From Telmatospirillum sp. (lineage in GTDB: Bacteria; Pseudomonadota; Alphaproteobacteria; CACIAM-22H2), in contig JADCGL010000015.1 in NCBI GenBank assembly GCA_020248985.1, positions 85,035 to 149,034 on the forward strand: DNA of 64,000 nt, read 5' to 3'. The translations under genes and the position numbers were made by a program. The notes beneath the pieces are model-generated. The model was not told where the DNA came from and made no database searches. It saw only the letters and a program-made list of their open reading frames with translations. Positions 9,255-17,099 of this stretch are shown here, one piece after another. Position 1 is the stretch's first letter; each line of letters begins with the position of its first letter.

Positions 9255-9650
9255 ATGGTCGGACGCATCTTCACGGGCTTTGCCTGGCTCGGTTTCCTGT
9301 TCTGGTCGCTGCTGTGCTTGGGCGGCTGGGCCGTCATTGCGCTGGGCGGCGACATGCTGCGCTGGATCGCAGGTGCTGCACTTGCGCCAGGTGCCGGCGG
9401 CACGGTTGCGTCGGTGCTCACTTTCATCGAGGCGTTCGGCACGATCGTGCTGACCTGGATCTGGATTGCAGGCTCGGTGCTGATCCTCGTCGTCGGCACG
9501 ATCCTGCGGCGTGCTGCCGCCAACGCGACCGTCGTGCGCTTCGAACAGCGCACGACAAGCTATGCCGATATCGACCCGGCGCGCATGAAGGACGTGACGC
9601 CGACGACGGAGCCCCCGCCGCCGGAACTGAAACGCCTGCCGCCCGGCTAG
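9255..9650 (+). CDS. Small inner-membrane protein of unknown function
   Basis: 131 residues. Hydrophobic stretches at about 8-30 and 60-83 predict at least two membrane spans. The remainder is a charged cytosolic tail ending in a proline-rich run. I recognise no family. The ATG at 9255 is preferred over a frame extension to 9219 because that extension overlaps the GC-rich hairpin. The stop abuts the fliP stop tail to tail, with no base between them. Confidence 0.6.
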   Translation: MVGRIFTGFAWLGFLFWSLLCLGGWAVIALGGDMLRWIAGAALAPGAGGTVASVLTFIEAFGTIVLTWIWIAGSVLILVVGTILRRAAANATVVRFEQRTTSYADIDPARMKDVTPTTEPPPPELKRLPPG

Positions 9651-10400
9651 CTATCCGCCCGCGAAGGACTGCACAAGCGAGCCCGCGACGAGATACCAGC
9701 CGTCGACGAGCACAAAAAAGATCAATTTGAACGGCAAGGCGACGATGGCGGGCGGCATCATCATCATGCCCATCGACATCAAGACGGCCGCCACCACCAT
9801 GTCGATGATCACGAACGGGATGAACAGCAGAAAGCCGATCTCGAAGGCGCGCCGCAATTCCGAAATCATGAAGGCGGGGACGAGCACGCGATAGGGTGTG
9901 GCCTCGGCGGTCTCCGGGGCGGGAATCTTGGCGATATCGACGAACAGGGCCAGATCGTTTTCGCGCGTCTGGCGCATCATGAAATCGTGGAACGGTTTGG
10001 CCGTGCGCTCGATCGCCTGGACTTCCGTGATGCGGTTTTCGATCAGCGGCGAAATACCTTCGCGCCAAGCCTGTTCGCCCGTCGGAAGCATGATGAAAAA
10101 CGTCAAGAACAGCGCAAGCGACGTGAGCACGGCGTTGGGCGGGGCTTGCTGCGTACCGAGGGCGGTGCGCAGCAGCGACAGCACCACGATGATGCGCACG
10201 AAGCTCGTCGCCATCATCAGCACCGACGGGGCGAGGGTCAGCACCGTCATCAGCAGGATCAGCTGGACGATGCGCCCCGTGGTCGAGCTGCCGTCGCCGA
10301 GATCGAGCGTGAAGCTTTGCGCGGCCGCCGCGTGCGGCAGCGCGAGCACGACGAGCAGCGCCAGAGCGGGCATCAGGAGTTTGCGCAAAGAAGCCTTCAC
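9651..10400 (-). CDS. fliP: Flagellar export apparatus protein FliP
   Basis: 249 residues. FliP is a core pore protein of the flagellar type III export gate, with FliQ and FliR. It has a cleavable-looking N-terminal signal ending near HAAAAQ, then family hallmarks including MMATSFVRIIVVLSLLR and TALGTQQAPPNAVL. The start is a GTG at 10400 overlapping the fliO stop (GTGA). It is last in a leftward set of four genes whose starts and stops all overlap, while fliQ and fliR lie in the divergent operon. Confidence 0.96.
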   Translation of the reverse strand: MKASLRKLLMPALALLVVLALPHAAAAQSFTLDLGDGSSTTGRIVQLILLMTVLTLAPSVLMMATSFVRIIVVLSLLRTALGTQQAPPNAVLTSLALFLTFFIMLPTGEQAWREGISPLIENRITEVQAIERTAKPFHDFMMRQTRENDLALFVDIAKIPAPETAEATPYRVLVPAFMISELRRAFEIGFLLFIPFVIIDMVVAAVLMSMGMMMMPPAIVALPFKLIFFVLVDGWYLVAGSLVQSFAGG

Positions 10401-10678
10401 GAGACGGGGTTCGGACGGATCGTTTCGACGACGGCCAGCGAATCGGGGCCGATCACGACGAGATGCTCAGTGTCGTCCCGGCGCAGCAGAACTGCACGCG
10501 TTTTCGAATCGAGCGGCAGTATCTCGACCGTCTGCAGGCGCCGCCGGCGCCCGGCCGAAGACATTGCCCCGGCCCCGGGCACGAAGCGTTTGGCAACCCA
10601 TGCAACCGCCGCGATCAACGCCACGACGAAGGCAAGGGCAGCCGCGAACTTGAGCAGGCTTTCGGGATCGAGCGTCAC
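10397..10678 (-). CDS. fliO: Flagellar biosynthesis protein FliO
   Basis: 93 residues beginning at a GTG that overlaps the previous stop. One membrane span covers about residues 10-29. A cytosolic SH3-like domain follows, with the pattern LQTVEILPLDSKTRAVLLRR, typical of FliO. FliO assists assembly of the FliP ring. The protein is short, as is usual for this family. Its stop overlaps the fliP start. The frame is open upstream, but that part runs through the preceding gene and has no matching composition. Confidence 0.88.
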   Translation of the reverse strand: MTLDPESLLKFAAALAFVVALIAAVAWVAKRFVPGAGAMSSAGRRRRLQTVEILPLDSKTRAVLLRRDDTEHLVVIGPDSLAVVETIRPNPVS

Positions 10679-10947
10679 GGACAGAGCCCTTGCGCCGGTT
10701 GCGCGCGCCGCGTGAAAGCCAGCAAAGCCTGCTGCAACCGGTCGAGCGCTTGCACAAGATTGTCGAGGGCACCCGCGCAAGCCAGCCCCTCGGCGCGCGG
10801 CAGAGCCGACGTCGACAAACACAGCTCGCGCACGCGGCCGTCGAGGCCGATGAGGTCGACCGGCTTGCCGCCTTTGCAGGCGATTTGGGCGGCATCGATT
10901 TCGCCGATCGTCGAAACGATGTCTTTCAGAACTTCGACCGCTCTCAT
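10675..10947 (-). CDS. Uncharacterised 90-residue protein in the fliOP operon
   Basis: A small soluble-looking protein with no signal peptide or membrane span. The N-terminus looks mixed alpha/beta (RAVEVLKDIVSTIGEID) and the C-terminal half is helical with a leucine-rich stretch. I do not recognise the family. The gene is real by context: its ATG overlaps the FlhB-C stop (ATGA) and its TGA overlaps the fliO GTG (GTGA), so it is locked into a coupled flagellar operon. A role in flagellar assembly is inferred from position alone. Confidence 0.75.
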   Translation of the reverse strand: MRAVEVLKDIVSTIGEIDAAQIACKGGKPVDLIGLDGRVRELCLSTSALPRAEGLACAGALDNLVQALDRLQQALLAFTRRAQPAQGLCP

Positions 10948-11300
10948 TTCGCGTTTCCTTGCGGCTTGGCCCCTGGCGCGCCGGCTGTCTGTGGTTTTCC
11001 GGCAAGCGCGCCTTGCCTGCGATAGATGTAGCTCAAGATTTCTGCGACGGCCTGGAACGCCTCGACCGGAATCGGACTGTCGACGTCCACCGTTGCGAGC
11101 AGCCGGATCAGGTCGCGGTCTTCGCGAACTTCGACGCCGTTGGCATGCGCGATCTCGATCATGCGCAGCGCCAACAGCCCCTCGCCCTTGGCCGTTACGC
11201 GCGGGGCCGGATCCTGCTCGCGCGCATATTCGAGCGCCACCGCGCGCTTGGCACCTTCGCGCCCCGGCTTGTCGGGAGGAGTGTTGAAACGACGGGCCAA
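10944..11300 (-). CDS. FlhB C-terminal domain-like protein (FlhX type)
   Basis: 118 residues resembling only the cytosolic C-terminus of FlhB, with AVALEYAREQDPAPRVTAKG and a helical tail ending in ILSYIYRRQG. It lacks the membrane domain and has no NPTH self-cleavage motif. Such proteins occur beside flagellar genes and can substitute for the cleaved FlhB C-domain in substrate-specificity switching. No ATG fits; a TTG at 11300 preceded by AAAGG is the best start. A complete flhB is present at 13850, so this is a paralogue, not a fragment. It is first in the leftward flagellar operon. Confidence 0.85.
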   Translation of the reverse strand: MARRFNTPPDKPGREGAKRAVALEYAREQDPAPRVTAKGEGLLALRMIEIAHANGVEVREDRDLIRLLATVDVDSPIPVEAFQAVAEILSYIYRRQGALAGKPQTAGAPGAKPQGNAK

Positions 11301-11545
11301 AACTTCATGCCTTTGCGCGAGCGGTGGAAAATGACGCGTTCGGGTTTACGCTAAACTCGCTAAAACTTTCTTAAAAATTGGTTTTTATACTCTATTTCAA
11401 TCGCTTAGCCTGCGTAGTGCCTCGAGCAATACAGGCGATTCGTTTGGCAAATACATGAATCGGAAAGAGATTATTTACATTGTAATTTCTCTAAAATTCG
11501 AGTTAATTTACAAATTATTAACCGTTCGGACCTATCCTGCGGCCC
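11301..11545. other. Divergent flagellar control region, AT-rich
   Basis: This 245-base gap separates the leftward FlhB-C operon from the rightward flgB operon. It is strikingly AT-rich between about 11350 and 11525, unlike the surrounding DNA. It should hold both promoters and regulator sites. I see no convincing open frame and no clear sigma-54 site. Confidence 0.7.
11507..11522 (+). promoter_or_regulatory. Candidate CtrA box upstream of flgB
   Basis: TTTA, seven bases, then TTAAC matches the alphaproteobacterial CtrA site (TTAA-N7-TTAAC) with one mismatch. It lies 23 bases before the flgB ATG in the AT-rich divergent region. CtrA commonly controls early flagellar operons in this class. 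The match is imperfect and AT-rich DNA raises the chance of coincidence. Confidence 0.35.
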
Positions 11546-11947
11546 ATGGACATCACGAAGCTTCCGCTGTTCGGCATGATTTCGCGCCGCATGGACTGGC
11601 TCAGCCAGCGCCAGACCGTGCTGTCGCAAAACGTCGCCAATGCCGACACGCCGAACTACCAGCCGCGCGATCTCAAGGCGCTCGATTTCCGCGCCGAACT
11701 GCGCGGCCAGATGTCGCGCTTGGCGCCCGCCACGACGAGTCAGTCGCATCTGACGAGCCGCACGATCTCGGGCCCCAACCGCGAAGAGAAGCAACGCCCG
11801 ACCGAAACCACGCTTTCGGGCAACTCGGTGCAGCTCGACACCGAGATGATCAAGGTCGCCGACACAGCGATCGACTACCAAATGACGACCAACATCTACC
11901 GCCGCCAGCTTGCGATGCTGCGCACGGCCATCGGCCGCACGCAGTAG
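11546..11947 (+). CDS. flgB: Flagellar basal-body rod protein FlgB
   Basis: 133 residues. FlgB forms the proximal rod together with FlgC, FlgF and FliE. The N-terminal helix contains RQTVLSQNVANADTPNYQPRDL, the conserved rod/hook N-terminal pattern, and the C-terminal helix (YQMTTNIYRRQLAMLRTAIG) is the usual partner. It is first in the flgB-flgC-fliE-fliQ-fliR-flhB operon. The ATG at 11546 follows the AT-rich control region. Confidence 0.95.
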   Translation: MDITKLPLFGMISRRMDWLSQRQTVLSQNVANADTPNYQPRDLKALDFRAELRGQMSRLAPATTSQSHLTSRTISGPNREEKQRPTETTLSGNSVQLDTEMIKVADTAIDYQMTTNIYRRQLAMLRTAIGRTQ

Positions 11948-11972
11948 ACCCCGTTCCGGAAAGGCCCGTCCC

Positions 11973-12383
11973 ATGGATCTGCAAAAAGCGATGCGCGTTT
12001 CGGCCTCCGGCATGGCGGCCCAATCGACCCGCATGCGCGTGATCGCCGAAAACCTCGCGAACTCGGATTCGCTCGGCGAAACGCCGGGGGCCGAGCCCTA
12101 TCGCCGCAAGACCGTGAGCTTCCGCAACGTGCTCGACCGCCAGCTCGGCACCGACACCGTGCGCACCTCGCGCATCGGCACCGACAAGAGCGCGCTTACG
12201 CGGCGCTACGAGCCGAACCATCCGGCGGCCGACGGCGAGGGCTACGTTCTCGCCCCCAACGTCAACAACCTGATCGAAGCCATGGACATGCGCCAGGCGC
12301 AGCGCTCGTACGACGCCAACATCAACGTGATCGAAACCTCGAAGAGCATGATCACGCGCACGATCGACCTGCTGCGCAGCTGA
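11973..12383 (+). CDS. flgC: Flagellar basal-body rod protein FlgC
   Basis: 136 residues. The protein opens MDLQKAMRVSASGMAAQSTR and continues with RVIAENLANSDS, the FlgC signature. The C-terminus EAMDMRQAQRSYDANINVIE is the conserved rod-protein helix. It is a proximal rod component exported by the type III apparatus. The gene lies 25 bases after flgB. The ATG at 11973 starts the conserved helix; the open frame further upstream overlaps flgB and is discarded. Confidence 0.95.
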   Translation: MDLQKAMRVSASGMAAQSTRMRVIAENLANSDSLGETPGAEPYRRKTVSFRNVLDRQLGTDTVRTSRIGTDKSALTRRYEPNHPAADGEGYVLAPNVNNLIEAMDMRQAQRSYDANINVIETSKSMITRTIDLLRS

Positions 12384-12424
12384 CCTTCGGCGCGTTCGTC
12401 CACCCCGACTAAGGAGCTTCATTG

Positions 12425-12745
12425 ATGGCCATCACCTCGCCTTCGCTTGCTGCCGCCGCATACCAAGGGGCCGCGCGCATCGCACGCCCGGGAAGCGGCG
12501 AGGCGGCCGGCGAAGCTGCGGCCGGCGGGGCCGATTTCGGCTCGATCCTGGCACAAGCCTCGCAGAGCGCCATGCAGAGCCTCAAAGCGGGCGAGCAGGC
12601 AAGCTTGCGCGCCCTTGCGGGCAAAGCCGATGTGGGCCAAGTCGTCCAGGCGATCTCGGCCGCAGAAACCACCTTGCAGGCGACCATTGCAGTGCGCGAC
12701 CGCGTCGTGCAGGCTTACCAGGAAATCATCCGCATGCCGATCTGA
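12425..12745 (+). CDS. fliE: Flagellar hook-basal body protein FliE
   Basis: 106 residues. FliE joins the MS ring to the rod. The low-complexity Ala/Gly-rich N-terminal third is followed by the conserved ISAAETTLQATIAVRDRVVQ and the C-terminal YQEIIRMPI, which identify the family. An AAGGAG ribosome-binding site at 12411-12416 supports the ATG at 12425 over the TTG one codon before it. It lies between flgC and fliQ, the usual place in this operon type. Confidence 0.94.
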   Translation: MAITSPSLAAAAYQGAARIARPGSGEAAGEAAAGGADFGSILAQASQSAMQSLKAGEQASLRALAGKADVGQVVQAISAAETTLQATIAVRDRVVQAYQEIIRMPI

Positions 12746-12777
12746 CGTTCGGCAGCGCGTTCCAAAGGCCAGGGTCC

Positions 12778-13053
12778 ATGAACGCCACCGACGTGCTCGA
12801 GATTTCGCGCGACGCGATCTGGGTCATGCTCAAGATCTCGGCCCCGCTGATGCTCGTGGCGCTTGTCGTGGGCCTCGCAATCAGCCTCGTGCAGGCGCTG
12901 ACGCAGATCCAGGAACAGACCCTCACCTTCGTGCCGAAGATCCTGCTGCTGTTCGTCGTATTCGTGCTGACGATCCCGTTCATGTCGACGACATTGGTCG
13001 AATTCACGCGCGAGCTGATGGCCAAGGCCGTCGGCATCGGCGCGAGCGGCTAG
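12778..13053 (+). CDS. fliQ: Flagellar export protein FliQ
   Basis: 91 residues with two long hydrophobic helices (about 17-40 and 52-72). LVQALTQIQEQTLTFVPKI is the highly conserved FliQ loop. It is an inner-membrane gate component that packs around the FliP-FliR pore. fliR follows after 3 bases. Length is normal. Confidence 0.96.
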   Translation: MNATDVLEISRDAIWVMLKISAPLMLVALVVGLAISLVQALTQIQEQTLTFVPKILLLFVVFVLTIPFMSTTLVEFTRELMAKAVGIGASG

Positions 13054-13056
13054 ACG

Positions 13057-13839
13057 ATGGACGCACTGGCCCAAAGCCTTGCGGCCGCTTTGCCGGCCGA
13101 GATCTTCGCCTATTTTCTCGTGTTCGTGCGCGTGGGTGCCGCCCTCCAATCGATGCCGGGGCTCGGCGAAATCTCGATCCCGCAGCGCATTCGCTTGAGC
13201 GTCGGCCTGCTGCTCACGATCGTCGTGGCCCCGGTCGTCGGCCCCACCCTGCCGCCGCTGCCCGAATCCGCGATTTCGATGGCCGGCATCGTTCTCGGCG
13301 AAACGCTGATCGGCGTCTTCATCGGCCTTGCCGGGCGCTTTGCGATGTCGGCGCTAATCGTCGCAGGCTCCATCATTTCGCAGCAGATCGCGCTTTCCTC
13401 GGCGACGCTTTTCGACCCAAGCTTCGGCCAACAAGGCGCGGCTGTGTCGGCCTGGCTGGTGGCCGTCGCACTCACGATCGTGTTCGTGACCGATCTCCAC
13501 CATCTGATGCTGCGCGCCGTCGCCGATTCCTACGCGCTGTTTCCGGCCGGCCAATTGGCCCCACTCGGCAGCTATGCCGAAGCTTTGGTGCGCTGGACCG
13601 CGCACAGCTTCCTGATCGGCGTGCAGATGTCGGCACCGTTCCTGGTGTTCGGCCTCGTGATCAACCTCGCCCTCGGGCTGATTGCGCGCCTGCAGCCGGC
13701 CATCCAGGTGTTTTTCATCGCCCAGCCCGCCTTGATCGCGGTCGGCCTGCTCGCGATGGGTCTGACGCTCGTCGCCACGATGCAGGCGTTCGAACGCGGG
13801 CTGCTCGACAAGCTCGAACCGCTGCTGTTGGTCCCGTAA
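13057..13839 (+). CDS. fliR: Flagellar export protein FliR
   Basis: 260 residues with several membrane helices. Family features include PGLGEISIPQRIRLSVGLLL near the start and RLQPAIQVFFIAQPALI near the end. It is a structural part of the export gate with FliP and FliQ. The gene starts 3 bases after fliQ, and an AAGGAGG element precedes flhB 10 bases after its stop, consistent with one operon. Confidence 0.96.
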   Translation: MDALAQSLAAALPAEIFAYFLVFVRVGAALQSMPGLGEISIPQRIRLSVGLLLTIVVAPVVGPTLPPLPESAISMAGIVLGETLIGVFIGLAGRFAMSALIVAGSIISQQIALSSATLFDPSFGQQGAAVSAWLVAVALTIVFVTDLHHLMLRAVADSYALFPAGQLAPLGSYAEALVRWTAHSFLIGVQMSAPFLVFGLVINLALGLIARLQPAIQVFFIAQPALIAVGLLAMGLTLVATMQAFERGLLDKLEPLLLVP

Positions 13840-13849
13840 GGAGGCCGCC

Positions 13850-14950
13850 ATGGCCGAAGAAGCCGACGACGATGCGTCAAAAACAGAAGAGCCAACCAGC
13901 AAACGGCTGCAGGATGCGCGCGAAAAAGGCCAAGTCGTCGTCAGCCGCGAAATCAACCATTGGATGATCTTCTCCGGCGCCACGCTGGCAGCCGTCTTCC
14001 TCGGCACGTCGATGTGGCAGAACCTGTCCCAAAGTCTGCGGCCGTTTCTCGACCGGCCGCACGAGTTTTCGTTCGAAGGCGCGGGCTTGCAGCGCGTGAT
14101 CGCAAGTGCTTTGGTCGATCCGTTGCTGGCAATCCTGCCGCTGCTGACGATCCTGATGCTCGCTGCTCTTGCAGCACAGCTGCTTCAGAACGGGCTGCTG
14201 TTTTCGGCCGAATCGATCATTCCGCGATTCAGCAAGATTTCGCCGGTCGCCGGGTTCAAGCGCCTGTTCTCGAGCCATTCGGTGGTCGAGTTCCTGAAGG
14301 GCCTCGCCAAAATCTCGATCGTCGGCATCGTGTGCTGGTACGCCCTCGAAGGCGAAATCGACAACGTCTCGCGCTTCATCGACATGGAACCGCTCGATCT
14401 CATGCGCGTGATCGGCAGCCTGTCGCTGGTCGTGATGGTCGCCGTGATTGCGGTCATGACGCTGATAGCGGGCGGCGACTATTTCTACCAGCGATTCCAG
14501 CACTACAAGCGCCTGCGCATGTCGAAGCAGGAGATCAAGGACGAGTACAAACAGTCCGAAGGCGACCCGGTCGTCAAAGGCCGCATCAAGCAGCTGCGCA
14601 TGGAACGCGCGCGCCGCCGCATGATGAGTGCGATCCCCAAAGCGACCGTCGTGGTCACCAACCCGACCCACTTCGCCGTCGCCCTGCAGTACGACGACAG
14701 CACGCCCGCCCCGATCTGCGTCGCCAAAGGCAGCGACCTCGTCGCTCTCAAGATTCGCGAACTTGCGGCCAAACACCAAGTGCCGGTCGTCGAAAACAAG
14801 CCGCTGGCACGCGCCCTCTACGCCACCGTCGAGATCGATGCCGAAATTCCGCAGGAACACTACAAGGCGGTGGCCGAAGTGATCAGCTACGTGCTCAATC
14901 TCAAGAAGCGGTTGGCGCCGAAGCCAGCACCGGCAAACGCCCCGCGCTGA
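13850..14950 (+). CDS. flhB: Flagellar export switch protein FlhB
   Basis: 366 residues. The N-terminus has the DDDASKTEEPTSKRLQDARE pattern and four hydrophobic segments follow. The cytosolic domain holds the autocleavage motif NPTH at 271-274 within VVVTNPTHFAVALQY. Self-cleavage switches export from rod/hook to filament subunits. A good ribosome-binding site (AAGGAGG) precedes the ATG. It ends the operon and converges on the penicillin-binding protein gene with 3 bases between stops. Residues past about 350 are a short Pro/Ala tail. Confidence 0.97.
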   Translation: MAEEADDDASKTEEPTSKRLQDAREKGQVVVSREINHWMIFSGATLAAVFLGTSMWQNLSQSLRPFLDRPHEFSFEGAGLQRVIASALVDPLLAILPLLTILMLAALAAQLLQNGLLFSAESIIPRFSKISPVAGFKRLFSSHSVVEFLKGLAKISIVGIVCWYALEGEIDNVSRFIDMEPLDLMRVIGSLSLVVMVAVIAVMTLIAGGDYFYQRFQHYKRLRMSKQEIKDEYKQSEGDPVVKGRIKQLRMERARRRMMSAIPKATVVVTNPTHFAVALQYDDSTPAPICVAKGSDLVALKIRELAAKHQVPVVENKPLARALYATVEIDAEIPQEHYKAVAEVISYVLNLKKRLAPKPAPANAPR

Positions 14951-14953
14951 CCG

Positions 14954-17089
14954 TCAGTTCGACCCCGGATTGGTCGACGTGTCGTAGCTCGGCACCGAAT
15001 TCGAGAAACTGTTGAGCAGCCGCGCGAACCAGCCCGGCTGCTCGGTTGCAGCCGGGCTCGGCTGTGCCGAAACGGACGGGGCGGCATTCACCATCAGCGG
15101 CGCTTCGTCCGGCGCGACCGCACCCGGCAAAGCGCGTGGCGGATGGCCGCGATGGGCTTCGACCATCACCGCCTTCCACAGGCGTGCGGGCAGCGAACCG
15201 CCGGTCGTGCGCTCCATCTCTTCGCCGTCGTCGTTGCCGAACCACGCGCCGCCGACGAAGTCGGCCGTGAAGCCCACGAACCACGCGTCGCGATAATCGT
15301 TGGTCGTACCCGTCTTGCCCGCCGCCGGATGGTCGAAGGCGGCGGCGCGCCCCGTGCCCGAGGCAACGACGGCCTGCATGAGATCGGTCATCGTCGCAAG
15401 GGCGGCCCGGCTCATCACAGGGCCCGGCCCCGAGCCTTGGCGACGATAGAGCACGTTGCCCGACGTATCGCGGATTTCCGAAATCGCATAAGGCAGCACG
15501 CCGTTGCCGCCATTGGCGAAGGCGGCGTAGGCACCGGTGAGTTCGAGGAGATTGACCTCCGAAGAGCCCAAAGCGGTCGAAAGATTGCGCTGGATGGGCG
15601 ACGCGATGCCGAGGCTGCGCGCCGTGCGCACGACATTGTCGATGCCGGCCTGCTGGGCGATGCGCACGGCCGACGTATTGACCGAACGCGCGAACGCCTC
15701 GCGCACCGAGATTTCGCCCGACACGCGGTTGTCGAAATTGCGCGGCCGCCAGGTGCCGATCTGCAGCGGCGTGTCGGCAATGCGCGCATCGGCGCGCAGG
15801 CCCTGCTCGGCCGCCGCCAGATACACGAACGCTTTGAAGGCCGAGCCCGGCTGGCGGCGCGCATCGACAGCACGGTTGAACGCACTCTGCGCGTAGCTGC
15901 GCCCGCCGACCATCGCCTGCACGGCACCGTCGGGCCGCATCAGCACGAAAGCACCCTGGCCCACCTCGACCTTCGGCCCTTCGCGCGCGAGTATATCATC
16001 GAGTGCCACCTCGGCCGCGCGCTGCAGGCGGCTGTCGAGCGTGGTCACGACCACGAGATCGCGCGTCTGCGCACCCACGAAGCCGTGCACCTTGTCGGCG
16101 AGCCAGTCGCTGAAATAGCGCCCGCTGCGCAAGGCCGTCGCATTGGCGGCCGCGATCGTGCCGAGCGGCAATTCACCGGCCGCCAAACGCTGGGCCGGCG
16201 TCATGAAACCGGCTTCGACCATGTTGTCGAGCACTTCGGCAGCCCGGCTTCGCGCGCGCGCGACGTTTGCAGTCGGCGCCAGACGCGAGGGTGCCTTGAG
16301 CAAACCTGCGATCACGGCGGCCTCGTGCGCGTTCACACTACGCGCCGATTTGCCGAAGTAGCGCTGGGCTGCCGCCTCGACGCCGTAGGTGCCGGCACCC
16401 AGATAGACGCGGTTTAGATAGACCGTCAAAATCTCTTCTTTGGAAAAGCGCCGCTCGATCGCGAAGGCAAGCAGCATTTCCTGGATCTTGCGCGCCCCGC
16501 TGCGCTCGTTCGTGAGGAACACGTTTTTGGCAAGCTGTTGGGTGATCGTCGATCCGCCCTGCACCACGCGGCTGGCGCGCAAATTGGCGAGAGCGGCGCG
16601 GGCCAGCCCCTGCGGATCGACGCCGAAATGGTTGTAGAAGCGCCTGTCCTCGGTCGCCAGAACGGCCATCGGCAACCAGGGCGGCATTTCCTCGAGCTTT
16701 ACCAGGCCGCCGAACAAATCGCCGTAGGTCGCGATCGTCTCGCCCGCAGGATCGACGAAGACGAGGCTCGGGCGGCGCTCGAACACGTTGATGCGCTCGA
16801 ACGGCGGCAGCGTGAACCAGAAAAACGCCAGCACGCACGCGCCCGCCACGCCGACCCAGAGACCTGCAACGAACCCCCATTTGAGTGCCACGCCGGCGAC
16901 GCGGCGCGGCAAGCCCGGGCCCTTTCGCACGCGCGTCGGCTTGGCGCGCCCGAGCTTTGCACTGCGGGTCGGCGCTTGCGTGCGCACAGCCGGGTCGGCG
17001 TGCAAGCCCCCGCCAGATTCGGCTTTCGGCGCTGCGCCCGCGAAGCGCGGCTCGCGCCGCTCGCGCCCTTGCTGTTTGCGACTCGACAC
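14954..17089 (-). CDS. Class A penicillin-binding protein (PBP1A family)
   Basis: About 711 residues from a GTG at 17089. A basic cytosolic tail (1-70) precedes one membrane span (about 72-93). The glycosyltransferase domain has ATEDRRFYNHFGVD with catalytic Glu147 and GGSTITQQLAKN. The transpeptidase domain has SAFK (Ser416, Lys419), SVN at 469-471 and KTGTT from 592. It polymerises and crosslinks peptidoglycan in the periplasm. No ATG fits the start; the GTG lies 10 bases after the amidohydrolase stop. The C-terminus is a Pro/Ser-rich tail without a recognised domain. Confidence 0.92.
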   Translation of the reverse strand: MSSRKQQGRERREPRFAGAAPKAESGGGLHADPAVRTQAPTRSAKLGRAKPTRVRKGPGLPRRVAGVALKWGFVAGLWVGVAGACVLAFFWFTLPPFERINVFERRPSLVFVDPAGETIATYGDLFGGLVKLEEMPPWLPMAVLATEDRRFYNHFGVDPQGLARAALANLRASRVVQGGSTITQQLAKNVFLTNERSGARKIQEMLLAFAIERRFSKEEILTVYLNRVYLGAGTYGVEAAAQRYFGKSARSVNAHEAAVIAGLLKAPSRLAPTANVARARSRAAEVLDNMVEAGFMTPAQRLAAGELPLGTIAAANATALRSGRYFSDWLADKVHGFVGAQTRDLVVVTTLDSRLQRAAEVALDDILAREGPKVEVGQGAFVLMRPDGAVQAMVGGRSYAQSAFNRAVDARRQPGSAFKAFVYLAAAEQGLRADARIADTPLQIGTWRPRNFDNRVSGEISVREAFARSVNTSAVRIAQQAGIDNVVRTARSLGIASPIQRNLSTALGSSEVNLLELTGAYAAFANGGNGVLPYAISEIRDTSGNVLYRRQGSGPGPVMSRAALATMTDLMQAVVASGTGRAAAFDHPAAGKTGTTNDYRDAWFVGFTADFVGGAWFGNDDGEEMERTTGGSLPARLWKAVMVEAHRGHPPRALPGAVAPDEAPLMVNAAPSVSAQPSPAATEQPGWFARLLNSFSNSVPSYDTSTNPGSN

Positions 17090-17099
17090 GCAGCCGATT

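Noticed and set aside
11301..11545. Sigma-54 promoter before flgB (TGGCAAATACATGA)
   Set aside because: The -12 GC element is missing and the spacing is wrong, so only the AT-rich CtrA-like site is kept as a weak candidate.
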